Shown in pieces: positions 18,573 through 26,518 of a stretch of DNA of 64,000 nucleotides (positions are counted from its first letter, which is position 1; every line of letters starts with the position of its first letter). Made by a program: the position numbers and the translations under genes. The stretch spans positions 521,127-585,126 of the forward strand of contig NZ_QNTQ01000006.1 of assembly GCF_003298775.1 (NCBI RefSeq), given 5' to 3'. The DNA is from Rhodosalinus halophilus. GTDB taxonomy: Bacteria > Pseudomonadota > Alphaproteobacteria > Rhodobacterales > Rhodobacteraceae. The notes under the pieces were generated by a model that saw only the letters and a program-made list of their open reading frames with translations, did not search any database and was not told the DNA's origin.

Positions 18573-19895
18573 ATGAAACCGAACGCGCTGGCCGAGGGCA
18601 TCCGGCCCGGCCGCATGGAGCCCGAGGCGCTGGCCGAAGGCTTCTGCGACATCCATCCCCCGCTCACCCCGCACGAGGCCGCGGTCGCCGCGGATCGCTG
18701 CTATTTCTGCCACGACGCGCCCTGCATCGCGGCCTGCCCGACCGAGATCGACATCCCGCTCTTCATCCGCCAGATCGCCACCGGCACGCCGGAGGCGGCC
18801 GCGAAGACGATCTTCGAGCAGAACATCCTGGGCGGCATGTGCGCCCGCGTCTGCCCGACCGAGACGCTCTGCGAAGAGGCCTGCGTGCGCGAGGTGGCGG
18901 AGCAAGACCCGGTCGAGATCGGCCGGCTGCAGCGCTACGCGACGGATACCCTGATGGAGGCAGGCGTCCACCCCTTCGAGCGCGCGGCGCCCACGGGCAA
19001 GCGCGTGGCCGTGGTGGGCGCGGGGCCGGCGGGGCTCGCCTGCGCGCACCGCCTGGCGATGAAGGGTCACGAGGTGGTGATCTACGACGCTCGGGAAAAG
19101 CCCGGCGGTCTCAACGAATACGGCATTGCCGCCTACAAGACCGTGGACGGCTTCGCCGAGCGCGAGGTGGAGTGGCTCATGCAGATCGGCGGCATCCGGC
19201 TCGAGCAGGGGCGCGCGCTGGGCCGGGACGTCACGCTGGGCGAATTGCGACAGGACTTCGACGCCGTGTTCCTCGGGATGGGTCTGGGCGCGGTCAACGC
19301 GCTCGGCCTGGAGGGTGAGGACCGCTCGGGCATCGACGATGCGGTGGATTTCATCGCCGAACTTCGGCAGGCCGAAGATCTCGCGCGGCTGCCCGTCGGC
19401 CGCGACGTCGTCGTGATCGGCGGCGGCATGACGGCCGTGGACGCGGCGGTGCAAGCGAAACTCCTCGGCGCACTCAACGTCACCATGGTCTATCGCCGCT
19501 CGCGCGCGCGGATGAACGCGAGCCGCAAGGAACAGGATCATGCGGCGCGCCGCGGCGTGAAGATCGTGACCAACGCGGTGCCTGTCGCGGTGCACGGCAA
19601 CGGCGCGGTGCGCGAGGTCGAGTTCGAGTTCGTCGAGGACGACCTCACGCCCACCGGCGAGCGCTTCCGCCTGCCGGCAGACCAGGTCTTCAAGGCGATC
19701 GGCCAGCGGCTGGAGGGCGAGGGCCTGCCCGAGATCGATCGCGGCAAGATCGCCGTCACCGGCGCCGGCCGCACGAGCGTGGAGGGCGTCTGGGCCGGGG
19801 GCGACTGCGCCGCGGGCGGGGACGACCTGACCGTGACAGCCGTCGCGCAGGGCCGCGACGCGGCCGAGGACATCCACGCGGCGCTGGGGCGCTGA
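18573..19895 (+). CDS. preT: NAD-dependent dihydropyrimidine dehydrogenase, flavoprotein subunit PreT
   Basis: PreT takes electrons from NAD(P)H through FAD and Fe-S clusters and passes them to PreA, reducing uracil/thymine to dihydro forms. The 440-residue protein has eight N-terminal cluster cysteines (C43, C46, C51, C55, C90, C94, C100, C104) and the FAD-binding VVGAGPAGLACAH at 147-159. It also has a second Rossmann motif VIGGGMTAVDAA near residue 285 and the terminal AGGDC FAD motif. The start at 18573 follows GGAGAC. It resembles GltD; neighbour preA decides the call. Confidence 0.94.
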   Translation: MKPNALAEGIRPGRMEPEALAEGFCDIHPPLTPHEAAVAADRCYFCHDAPCIAACPTEIDIPLFIRQIATGTPEAAAKTIFEQNILGGMCARVCPTETLCEEACVREVAEQDPVEIGRLQRYATDTLMEAGVHPFERAAPTGKRVAVVGAGPAGLACAHRLAMKGHEVVIYDAREKPGGLNEYGIAAYKTVDGFAEREVEWLMQIGGIRLEQGRALGRDVTLGELRQDFDAVFLGMGLGAVNALGLEGEDRSGIDDAVDFIAELRQAEDLARLPVGRDVVVIGGGMTAVDAAVQAKLLGALNVTMVYRRSRARMNASRKEQDHAARRGVKIVTNAVPVAVHGNGAVREVEFEFVEDDLTPTGERFRLPADQVFKAIGQRLEGEGLPEIDRGKIAVTGAGRTSVEGVWAGGDCAAGGDDLTVTAVAQGRDAAEDIHAALGR

Positions 19896-19927
19896 GGCGC
19901 GCGCCGTCCGACAGGGAGACAAGCACA

Positions 19928-21229
19928 ATGGCCAATCTCGCGACCGACTTTCTGGGCATCAAGTCGCCCAACCCCTTCTGGCTGGCCTCCGCGCCGCCCA
20001 CGGACAAGGAATACAACGTCCGCCGTGCCTTCGATGCGGGCTGGGGCGGCGTTGTCTGGAAGACGCTGGGCCTCGACCCTGCGATCGTGAACGTCAACGG
20101 GCCGCGCTACGGCGCGGTCTGGGGGCCGGACCGGCGGCTGATGGGGATGAACAACATCGAGCTCATCACCGACCGCCCGCTCGAGACGAACCTCGAGGAG
20201 ATCAAGGCGGTCAAGCGCGACTATCCCGACCGGGCGATGATCGTCTCGCTCATGGTGCCCTGCGAGGAGGAGCCCTGGGCCTGGATACTGAAACGCGTCG
20301 AGGAGACGGGCGCCGACGGGGTGGAGCTCAACTTCGGCTGCCCGCACGGCATGAGCGAGCGCGGCATGGGCTCGGCCGTGGGGCAGGTGCCCGAATACAT
20401 CGAGATGGTCACCCGCTGGTGCAAGGCCAACACCCGGATGCCGGTGATCGTGAAGCTCACGCCCAACGTCACCGATATCCGCAAGCCCGCCGCCGCCGCG
20501 CTCGCCGGCGGGGCGGACGCCGTGAGCCTCATCAACACGGTCAATTCAATCACCAGCGTGGATCTCGACCTTTTCGCGCCGGAGCCCACGATCGACGGCA
20601 AGGGCGCGCACGGCGGCTACTGCGGCCCGGCCGTGAAGCCCATCGCGCTCAACATGGTGGCCGAGATCGCGCGCACGCCGGAGCTCTCGCGCCTGCCGAT
20701 CAGCGGCATCGGCGGCATCACCACCTGGCGCGACGCGGCCGAGTTCCTGGCGCTGGGTGCGGGCAACGTGCAGGTCTGCACGGCCGCCATGACCTACGGC
20801 TTCAAGATCGTGCAGGAGATGATCTCGGGCCTTTCGCAGTATCTCGACGAGAAGCAGATCGCGCTTCCCGAGCTGGTCGGGCGCGCGGTGCCCAACGTGG
20901 TCGACTGGAACGCGCTGAACCTGAACTACGTCACAAAGGCGCGCATCGACCAGGACAAGTGCATCAAGTGCGGCCGCTGCTACGCGGCCTGCGAGGACAC
21001 GAGCCATCAGGCGATCAGCATGTCGCCCGACCGCAAGTTCGAGGTGATCGACGCCGAATGCGTGGCCTGCAACCTCTGCGTCAACGTCTGCCCGGTCGAG
21101 GACTGCATCACGATGGAGCGGATGGCCGCGGGCGAGGTGGATCCGCGGACCGGCGAGGTTGTGCGCGAGGAATACGCCAACTGGACGACGCATCCGAACA
21201 ATCCGGCGGCGGCCAAGGCGGCGGAGTGA
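19928..21229 (+). CDS. preA: NAD-dependent dihydropyrimidine dehydrogenase subunit PreA
   Basis: PreA is the catalytic FMN subunit that reduces uracil or thymine, the first step of reductive pyrimidine degradation. Its 433 residues comprise a dihydroorotate-dehydrogenase-like barrel with NFGCPHGMSERGMG (catalytic Cys region) and SGIGGITTWRDAAEFLALGA. A C-terminal ferredoxin module has two 4Fe-4S motifs (CIKCGRCYAAC and CVACNLCVNVC). This matches the E. coli PreA layout. It follows preT by 32 bp with a GGGAGA site, so the two form an operon. Confidence 0.96.
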   Translation: MANLATDFLGIKSPNPFWLASAPPTDKEYNVRRAFDAGWGGVVWKTLGLDPAIVNVNGPRYGAVWGPDRRLMGMNNIELITDRPLETNLEEIKAVKRDYPDRAMIVSLMVPCEEEPWAWILKRVEETGADGVELNFGCPHGMSERGMGSAVGQVPEYIEMVTRWCKANTRMPVIVKLTPNVTDIRKPAAAALAGGADAVSLINTVNSITSVDLDLFAPEPTIDGKGAHGGYCGPAVKPIALNMVAEIARTPELSRLPISGIGGITTWRDAAEFLALGAGNVQVCTAAMTYGFKIVQEMISGLSQYLDEKQIALPELVGRAVPNVVDWNALNLNYVTKARIDQDKCIKCGRCYAACEDTSHQAISMSPDRKFEVIDAECVACNLCVNVCPVEDCITMERMAAGEVDPRTGEVVREEYANWTTHPNNPAAAKAAE

Positions 21230-21234
21230 AGCAG

Positions 21235-21265
21235 CCCTGCCATTTTTGTACGAAGAATGGCAGGG
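21235..21265. terminator. Stem-loop after preA
   Basis: A perfect 10-bp inverted repeat (CCCTGCCATT / AATGGCAGGG, 11-base loop) begins 6 bp after the preA stop. No T-run follows on either strand, so it is a weak or Rho-assisted terminator, or an mRNA-stabilising hairpin. It stands between convergent genes. Confidence 0.5.
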
Positions 21266-21286
21266 TCCATGCGCTCGGACGGAGGC

Positions 21287-21300
21287 TTTTCGTACGAAAA
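21287..21300. repeat. Perfect 14-bp palindrome TTTTCGTACGAAAA
   Basis: TTTTCGTACGAAAA equals its own reverse complement. It lies 12 bp past the stop of the minus-strand 78-residue gene and 22 bp after the preA stem-loop. The nearby loop TTTGTACGAAG repeats part of it. It could be a protein-binding site or a hairpin end signal. Confidence 0.55.
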
Positions 21301-21311
21301 CCCCCTGCGTC

Positions 21312-21548
21312 TCAGCAGATGACGCGCATGTGGCCCGGATTGCAGATAAATATGAACTGGCCACCGCATTCGATCAGGTGAAAGCCGCGGGCGCGCACTT
21401 CCGCTGCGAGGGCAGCCTGCCCGACCTCGCGCTCCACGTCGCGCACCGCGCGGCGCAGGACGCCGCCCGGCCGGGCCGCCTTGGCCGCGAAGAGGCGGCG
21501 AAGCCAGGCCTTGTTTCGAGACTGTACGAGAGAGCCATCGTCGAGCAT
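21312..21548 (-). CDS. Small conserved hypothetical protein (78 residues)
   Basis: From the ATG at 21548 this gives 78 residues: a basic N-terminal helix (SRNKAWLRRLFAAKAARPGGVLRRAVRDVEREVG), then EVRARGFHLIECGGQFIFICNPGHMRVIC. The strongly patterned C-terminus resembles small Rhodobacterales proteins that are sometimes labelled phosphoribosylanthranilate isomerase, although they are far too short for that enzyme. It is easily missed because the same frame stays open far upstream. It ends convergent to preA and lies 36 bp after rutR on the same strand, so it may share that transcript. Confidence 0.65.
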   Translation of the reverse strand: MLDDGSLVQSRNKAWLRRLFAAKAARPGGVLRRAVRDVEREVGQAALAAEVRARGFHLIECGGQFIFICNPGHMRVIC

Positions 21549-21583
21549 GCCGCGCAGGCTGCCCGAAGAGGGTAAAAGCAGGA

Positions 21584-22219
21584 TTAATCCGGCCGGGGCG
21601 CCAGAAGCTTGCGGAACATTGTCTCGACATGGGCGAGGGCGTCGTCCCAGACGTCGCCCTCCGGCATCAGCACGGCGATCTGCGCCTCGAAATCCGCATA
21701 GTGCTGCGTGGTCGCCCAGATCGACATGATCAGATGCCGCGGCTCGACCGGCGCGAGCCGGCCCTGCTCCACCCAGCGCGCGATCAGGGCGGCCTTTTCG
21801 TCCACCAGCGGTTTCAGCCCGTCCTCCAGATGCGGGCGCATCCGTGGCGCGCCCTGCAGGATCTCGTTGGCGAAAAGGCGGCTCTCGCGCGGATATTCGC
21901 GGCTCATCTCCACCTTGCGGCGGATGTAGCGCAGAAGCTCCTCGAGCGGCTCGCCGGCGGGGTCGAGCCGGTGCAGCGGCTCGAGCCATGTCTCCATCGT
22001 GTGGTTCAGAAGCGTGACGTGGATCGCCTCCTTCCCCTCGAAGTAGTAGAGAATGTTGGGCTTCGACAGCCCGGCCGCCTGCGCGATCTGGTCGAGCGTC
22101 GCGCCGCGGTAGCCCTCGACCGAAAAGACGTCGAGCGCCGCTTCCAGGATGCGCTTGCGGTTGCGCGTCTGGATGCGGCTGGGCTTTCTCGCGGTATAGG
22201 GCTCGGTCGGCCGGTTCAT
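21584..22219 (-). CDS. rutR: RutR-type TetR-family repressor of pyrimidine catabolism
   Basis: This 211-residue TetR-family protein has an N-terminal helix-turn-helix (ILEAALDVFSVEGYRGATLDQIAQAAGLSKPNILYYFEGKEAI, residues 24-66) and a RutR-like ligand domain with Trp at 78 and 168. E. coli RutR binds uracil/thymine and controls pyrimidine use. Here the gene lies between preTA and the hydrolase/hydantoinase genes. The divergent gap contains a perfect TTGACCAATTGGTCAA, the published RutR consensus. Autoregulation and repression of the neighbouring catabolic genes, relieved by a pyrimidine, is the natural inference. Confidence 0.85.
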   Translation of the reverse strand: MNRPTEPYTARKPSRIQTRNRKRILEAALDVFSVEGYRGATLDQIAQAAGLSKPNILYYFEGKEAIHVTLLNHTMETWLEPLHRLDPAGEPLEELLRYIRRKVEMSREYPRESRLFANEILQGAPRMRPHLEDGLKPLVDEKAALIARWVEQGRLAPVEPRHLIMSIWATTQHYADFEAQIAVLMPEGDVWDDALAHVETMFRKLLAPRPD

Positions 22220-22286
22220 GCCTCGGTCGGGATGCGCAGCGATTGATCCGCCTTCCTCTGACCCGCCCCGCCTCTGCCGTCAATCC

Positions 22287-22334
22287 TTGACAGGGTGAGG
22301 GCCGGTTGCAATCGTGCCTTGACCAATTGGTCAA
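22287..22334 (+). promoter_or_regulatory. Probable promoter and RutR operator of the divergent rutR/hydrolase gap
   Basis: The 16-bp perfect palindrome TTGACCAATTGGTCAA (22319-22334) fits the RutR consensus TTGACCA-NN-TGGTCAA exactly. A TTGACA hexamer at 22287-22292 could be the -35 of a promoter reading toward the hydrolase; its -10 is poor. The operator would then cover the transcription start, as expected for repression. Confidence 0.8.
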
Positions 22335-22394
22335 AAGCCTGCGCCGCGCCATGCGCGCGGAAGACGGGCCGCCAGCTACGGGGAGAGCAAGCGC

Positions 22395-23645
22395 ATGGCC
22401 GCACCAGGCGAGAACCTGCGAATCGACGGCGACCGCCTCTGGGACAGCCTTATGGAGATGGCGAAGATCGGCCCCGGCGTTGCCGGCGGCAACAATCGCC
22501 AGACGCTGACGGATGCCGACGCCGAGGGTCGCGCGCTGTTCCAGCGCTGGTGCGAGGACGCGGGCCTGAGCATGGGTGTCGACAGCATGGGCAACATGTT
22601 CGCCACGCGCGAGGGCACCGACCCGGATGCGCTGCCGGTCTACGTGGGCTCGCACCTCGACACCCAGCCCACGGGCGGCAAATACGATGGCGTCCTCGGC
22701 GTGCTGGGCGGGCTCGAGATCATCCGCACGATGAACGACCTCGGCATTCGCACGAAACATCCGATCGTGGTGACGAACTGGACCAACGAGGAAGGCACGC
22801 GCTTCGCCCCCGCGATGCTGGCCTCGGGCGTCTTCGCGGGTGTTCACGACGAGCAATGGGCCTACGACCGGGTGGATGCCGAGGGCAAGCGCTTCGGCGA
22901 CGAGCTGGAGCGCATTGGCTGGCGCGGCTCCGAGAAGGTGGGCGCGCGCAAGATGCACGCCTTCTTCGAGCTGCACATCGAACAGGGCCCGATCCTCGAG
23001 GCAGAGGAAAAGGATGTGGGCGTCGTCACCCACGGGCAGGGCCTGAGCTGGACGCAGGTCACGATCACCGGCAAGGACGCGCACACCGGCTCCACCCCGA
23101 TGCCAATGCGCAAGAACGCCGCGCTCGGCATGGCGCGTGTGCTGGAGCTGGTCGAAGAGATCGCGCTTTCCCACGCGCCGCATGCCGTGGGCGCGGCGGG
23201 GCATATCGACGTCTATCCCAACTCGCGCAACGTGATCCCGGGCAAGGCGGTCTTCACGGTGGACTTCCGCTCGCCCGAACTGGCGGTCATCAAGGACATG
23301 GAGGCGCGCCTGCGCGCGGGGGCCGAGAAGATCTGCGCCGACATGGGGCTGGAGGTCGCCTTCGAGAAGGTGGGCGGCTTCGACCCGGTGGAATTCGATC
23401 CGGACTGCGTGCAGGCCGTGCGCGACGCCGCCGAGCGGCTGGGCTATTCCCACCGCGAGATCGTCTCCGGCGCCGGGCACGACGCCTGCTGGATCAACCA
23501 GGTGGCACCCGCCGCCATGGTGATGTGCCCCTGCGTCGACGGGCTGAGCCACAACGAGGCCGAGGAGATCACAAGGGACTGGGCCCGCGCCGGCGCCGAC
23601 GTGCTGATGCATGCGGTGCTGGAGACCGCGGAGATCGTGGAGTGA
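22395..23645 (+). CDS. Zn-dependent N-carbamoyl-beta-alanine (beta-ureidopropionate) hydrolase
   Basis: This 416-residue M20-type amidohydrolase would catalyse the last step of reductive pyrimidine degradation, N-carbamoyl-beta-alanine to beta-alanine, CO2 and NH3. Metal and catalytic motifs are visible: GSHLDTQPTGGKYDGVLG near residue 85, NEEGTRF near 130, ELHIEQGP near 195, VDFRSPE near 290, SGAGHDACW near 357 and LSHNEAEE near 385. Allantoate amidohydrolase and L-carbamoylase share this fold; the neighbouring preTA, rutR and hydA genes favour the pyrimidine role. First gene downstream of the RutR operator. Confidence 0.9.
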   Translation: MAAPGENLRIDGDRLWDSLMEMAKIGPGVAGGNNRQTLTDADAEGRALFQRWCEDAGLSMGVDSMGNMFATREGTDPDALPVYVGSHLDTQPTGGKYDGVLGVLGGLEIIRTMNDLGIRTKHPIVVTNWTNEEGTRFAPAMLASGVFAGVHDEQWAYDRVDAEGKRFGDELERIGWRGSEKVGARKMHAFFELHIEQGPILEAEEKDVGVVTHGQGLSWTQVTITGKDAHTGSTPMPMRKNAALGMARVLELVEEIALSHAPHAVGAAGHIDVYPNSRNVIPGKAVFTVDFRSPELAVIKDMEARLRAGAEKICADMGLEVAFEKVGGFDPVEFDPDCVQAVRDAAERLGYSHREIVSGAGHDACWINQVAPAAMVMCPCVDGLSHNEAEEITRDWARAGADVLMHAVLETAEIVE

Positions 23646-23649
23646 CGGC

Positions 23650-23964
23650 GTGACCGACACCGCCCTCGCCAGGGAGATCGACGCCCTTCTGGACGCCGAG
23701 GAGGCGGCCTGGGACGGGTCGACCTCGCAAGGCGCGGGCACGCTCGCCGCCTTCCGCGAACACCGGCGGCCGCCGCGGCCCGTGACGGTCAACTTCTCGG
23801 GCGGGATCACGCAGACCTGCTGGTCGGTGACGCGCACCAACGGCACATATCGCGTGATCTACCTGCCCACGGCGGGCTACTTCTCGCTCTGCGTGGAAAG
23901 CGATTTCGGCCCGCTGGACATCGGGGTGCACGGCCCCGCCATCGACTGCTTCGGCTCCGTCTGA
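23650..23964 (+). CDS. Small hypothetical protein of the pyrimidine operon
   Basis: This 104-residue protein starts with GTG at 23650, five bases after the hydrolase stop, behind a GGAG inside that gene's end. The frame is open upstream, but only this start avoids a large overlap. The C-terminal half is beta-patterned (PVTVNFSGGITQTCWSVTRTNGTYRVIYLPTAGYFSLCVES then FGPLDIGVHGPAIDCFGSV). It has three cysteines and no signal peptide. I do not recognise the family. Tight packing between two pathway enzymes suggests a role in the pathway. Confidence 0.65.
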   Translation: MTDTALAREIDALLDAEEAAWDGSTSQGAGTLAAFREHRRPPRPVTVNFSGGITQTCWSVTRTNGTYRVIYLPTAGYFSLCVESDFGPLDIGVHGPAIDCFGSV

Positions 23965-23993
23965 GCCGACAAGGACAACAGGGAGAGGACGCC

Positions 23994-25445
23994 ATGAGCA
24001 AGGTCATCAAGGGCGGCACCATCGTCACGGCCGACCTGATCTACGACGCCGACGTGCTGGTCGAGAACGGCCGCATCGCCGAGATCGGCAAGGATCTGAA
24101 GGGCGACGAGGTGCTCGACGCCACCGGCTGCTACGTCATGCCCGGCGGGATCGACCCGCACACGCACATGGAGATGCCCTTCATGGGCACCTATTCCACG
24201 GATGACTTCGAAAGCGGCACGCGTGCCGCTTTGTCGGGCGGAACGACCATGGTCGTCGATTTCGCGCTGCCGCAGCCCGGTCAGGGGCTGCTCGACGCCA
24301 TCCAGATGTGGGACAACAAGTCGACGCGGGCGAACTGCGACTACTCGTTCCACATGGCGATCACCTGGTGGGGCGAGCAGGTGTTCAACGAGATGAAGGA
24401 TGCGACGGAGCGCGGCATCAACACCTTCAAGCACTTCATGGCCTACAAGGGCGCGCTGATGGTGAACGACGACGAGCTCTTCGCCTCGTTCCAGCGCGTC
24501 AAGGAGCTGGGCGGCATCCCCCTGGTGCATGCCGAGAACGGCGACGTGGTGGCCGACCTGCAGCAGAAATACCTCTCCGAGGGCAACAACGGCCCCGAGG
24601 CGCATGCCTATTCCCGGCCCCCCGAGGTCGAGGGCGAGGCGGCCAACCGCGCCATCATGATCGCCGACATGGCCGGCGTGCCGCTCTACATCGTGCATGT
24701 CTCCTGCGAGCAGGCGCACGAGGCGATCCGCCGCGCCCGGATGCAGGGCAAGCGTGTCTGGGGCGAGCCGCTGATCCAGCACCTGACGCTCGACGAGAGC
24801 GAATACTTCGACAAGGACTGGGACCACGCCGCACGGCGCGTGATGTCGCCGCCCTTCCGCAACAAGCAGCACCAGGACAGCCTCTGGAACGGGCTGGCGA
24901 GCGGGAGCCTGTCGGTCGTCGCCACCGATCACTGCGCCTTCACCACCGACCAGAAGCGCTATGGCGTGGGCGACTTCACCAAGATCCCGAACGGCACCGG
25001 CGGGCTCGAGGACCGGATGCCGATGCTCTGGACCTACGGCGTGGGCACCGGTCGGCTGACCATGCAGGAGTTCGTGGCCGTCACCTCCACCAACATCGCC
25101 AAGATCCTCAACATCTATCCCCGGAAGGGCGCGATTCTCGAAGGCGCCGACGCCGACATCGTCGTCTGGGACCCGGCGAAGGAAAAGACGATCAGCGCGA
25201 AGACGCAGCAGTCGGCGATCGACTACAACGTCTTCGAGGGCAAGCATGTGAAGGGGCTGCCGCGCTTCACGCTCACCCGCGGCAAGGTGGCGGTGCACGA
25301 CGGCGAGATCCGGACCGAGGAGGGACACGGCGAATTCGTCAAGCGCCCGCCGAACGGCCCGGTCAACAAGGCGCTGTCGACCTGGAAGGAACTGACCGCA
25401 CCGCGCAAGGTGGAGCGGACCGGTATCCCGGCGAGCGGGGTGTGA
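23994..25445 (+). CDS. hydA: Dihydropyrimidinase
   Basis: This enzyme opens dihydrouracil/dihydrothymine to the N-carbamoyl amino acid, the second step between PreTA and the hydrolase. The 483-residue amidohydrolase has the binuclear metal motifs: H56-x-H58 in DPHTHME, K152 in FMAYKG (expected carbamylated Lys), H179 in VHAENGD, the HVSCEQA His and ATDHCAF with the catalytic Asp. The length is typical of the family. It is preceded by GGGAGAGGA and lies 29 bp after the small hypothetical gene. Confidence 0.95.
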   Translation: MSKVIKGGTIVTADLIYDADVLVENGRIAEIGKDLKGDEVLDATGCYVMPGGIDPHTHMEMPFMGTYSTDDFESGTRAALSGGTTMVVDFALPQPGQGLLDAIQMWDNKSTRANCDYSFHMAITWWGEQVFNEMKDATERGINTFKHFMAYKGALMVNDDELFASFQRVKELGGIPLVHAENGDVVADLQQKYLSEGNNGPEAHAYSRPPEVEGEAANRAIMIADMAGVPLYIVHVSCEQAHEAIRRARMQGKRVWGEPLIQHLTLDESEYFDKDWDHAARRVMSPPFRNKQHQDSLWNGLASGSLSVVATDHCAFTTDQKRYGVGDFTKIPNGTGGLEDRMPMLWTYGVGTGRLTMQEFVAVTSTNIAKILNIYPRKGAILEGADADIVVWDPAKEKTISAKTQQSAIDYNVFEGKHVKGLPRFTLTRGKVAVHDGEIRTEEGHGEFVKRPPNGPVNKALSTWKELTAPRKVERTGIPASGV

Positions 25446-25489
25446 GCGCGCAGGCGACAGCGGCGCAGGAGCGAGGGGGCAGGGGCGCG

Positions 25490-26284
25490 ATGAAGGACAC
25501 GCGCGCAGCCGAGGCGGTGATCGAGGCGAAGGGGCTCGACCTCGTCTTCCAGACGGGGGACGGGCCCGTTCAGGCGCTCAAGGACGTGAATCTCGCCATC
25601 GGGCAGGGCGAATTCGTCAGCTTCATCGGTCCCTCGGGCTGCGGCAAGACCACGCTCCTGCGCGTGATCGCGGCGCTGGAGACGCCCTCCGCGGGCCGCA
25701 TGACCGTGAACGGCATGACGCCCGACGAGGCGCGCCGCGCGCGCGCCTACGGCTACGTCTTTCAGGCCGCGGGGCTTTATCCCTGGCGGACCATCGGCGG
25801 CAACGTGCGCCTGCCGCTCGAGATCATGGGCTATCCGAAGTCCGAGCAAGCGGAGCGCGTGAAGCGGGTGCTGGAGCTCGTGGATCTCGCAGGCTTCGAG
25901 AAGAAGTTCCCCTGGCAGCTGTCGGGGGGCATGCAGCAGCGCGCCTCGATCGCCCGCGCCCTGGCCTTCGACGCCGACATCCTGCTGATGGACGAGCCCT
26001 TCGGTGCGCTCGACGAGATCGTGCGCGACCGGCTGAACGAGGAGCTGCTCGCGCTCTGGGAGCGGACGGGAAAGACGATCGCCTTCGTCACCCATTCGAT
26101 CCCGGAGGCGGTCTATCTGTCCACGCGGATCGTGGTGATGTCGCCGCGGCCCGGCCGGATCACCGACGTGATCGAGAGCCCGCTGCCGAAGGAACGCCCG
26201 CTGGAGATCCGCGATACGCCCGAGTTCATCGAGATCGCCCATCGCGTCCGCGAGGGGCTGCGCGCGGGGCATGGTTATGACTGA
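25490..26284 (+). CDS. ABC transporter ATP-binding protein (pyrimidine-linked NMT1-type importer)
   Basis: This 264-residue SsuB/TauB-type ATPase has Walker A GPSGCGKTT, signature LSGGMQQR and Walker B ILLMDEPFGALDE followed by the His-switch THS. The start at 25490 is 44 bp after hydA, so transcription with hydA is likely. Together with the two permeases and the binding protein at 26.5-29.5 kb it forms a complete importer. Homologous systems carry sulfonates, hydroxymethylpyrimidine or riboflavin; the pyrimidine-degradation context suggests a pyrimidine base or related ring. Substrate is inferred. Confidence 0.9.
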   Translation: MKDTRAAEAVIEAKGLDLVFQTGDGPVQALKDVNLAIGQGEFVSFIGPSGCGKTTLLRVIAALETPSAGRMTVNGMTPDEARRARAYGYVFQAAGLYPWRTIGGNVRLPLEIMGYPKSEQAERVKRVLELVDLAGFEKKFPWQLSGGMQQRASIARALAFDADILLMDEPFGALDEIVRDRLNEELLALWERTGKTIAFVTHSIPEAVYLSTRIVVMSPRPGRITDVIESPLPKERPLEIRDTPEFIEIAHRVREGLRAGHGYD

Positions 26285-26518
26285 GGTGACACGTCGCCCG
26301 CGCAGACGCTCCGCCCCCTCGCAGGGACGGAGCGCCGCGTCTTTCAACGGTCGCGGTCATCGGCTCCCCAGCCTGTACCGCTGCAACAGGGAATCACCAT
26401 TTCCTTTCAATGGTCTTAAAATACCCAAATCCCGGCTTCGCACATGGCGCCGTGCCAGGGGCGGAGGCCGCCTTCTGGGTATTTTCGGACCATTGAAAGC
26501 CGCTGGCGGAGCGCGCGC
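26285..26518. repeat. Inverted pair of dispersed repeats (copies C and D) within the transporter operon
   Basis: The 234-bp gap between ATPase and permease genes holds two oppositely oriented copies of the repeat. The left arm is at 26405-26428 (CTTTCAATGGTC, two bases, AAAATACCCA) and the right arm at 26476-26499. They match at 22 of 24 positions, with 47 bp between. The RNA could form a long hairpin. The permease Shine-Dalgarno region follows directly. The rest of the gap shows no gene. Confidence 0.8.

Noticed and set aside
21159..21575. 138-codon plus-strand frame after preA
   Set aside because: It starts inside preA in another frame and runs antisense to the 78-residue small gene, which is better patterned.
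26444..26518. Longer N-terminus of permease 1 reading through repeat copy D
   Set aside because: The 25 extra residues come from the repeat and lack a hydrophobic or conserved pattern; the ATG at 26519 gives the normal family start.
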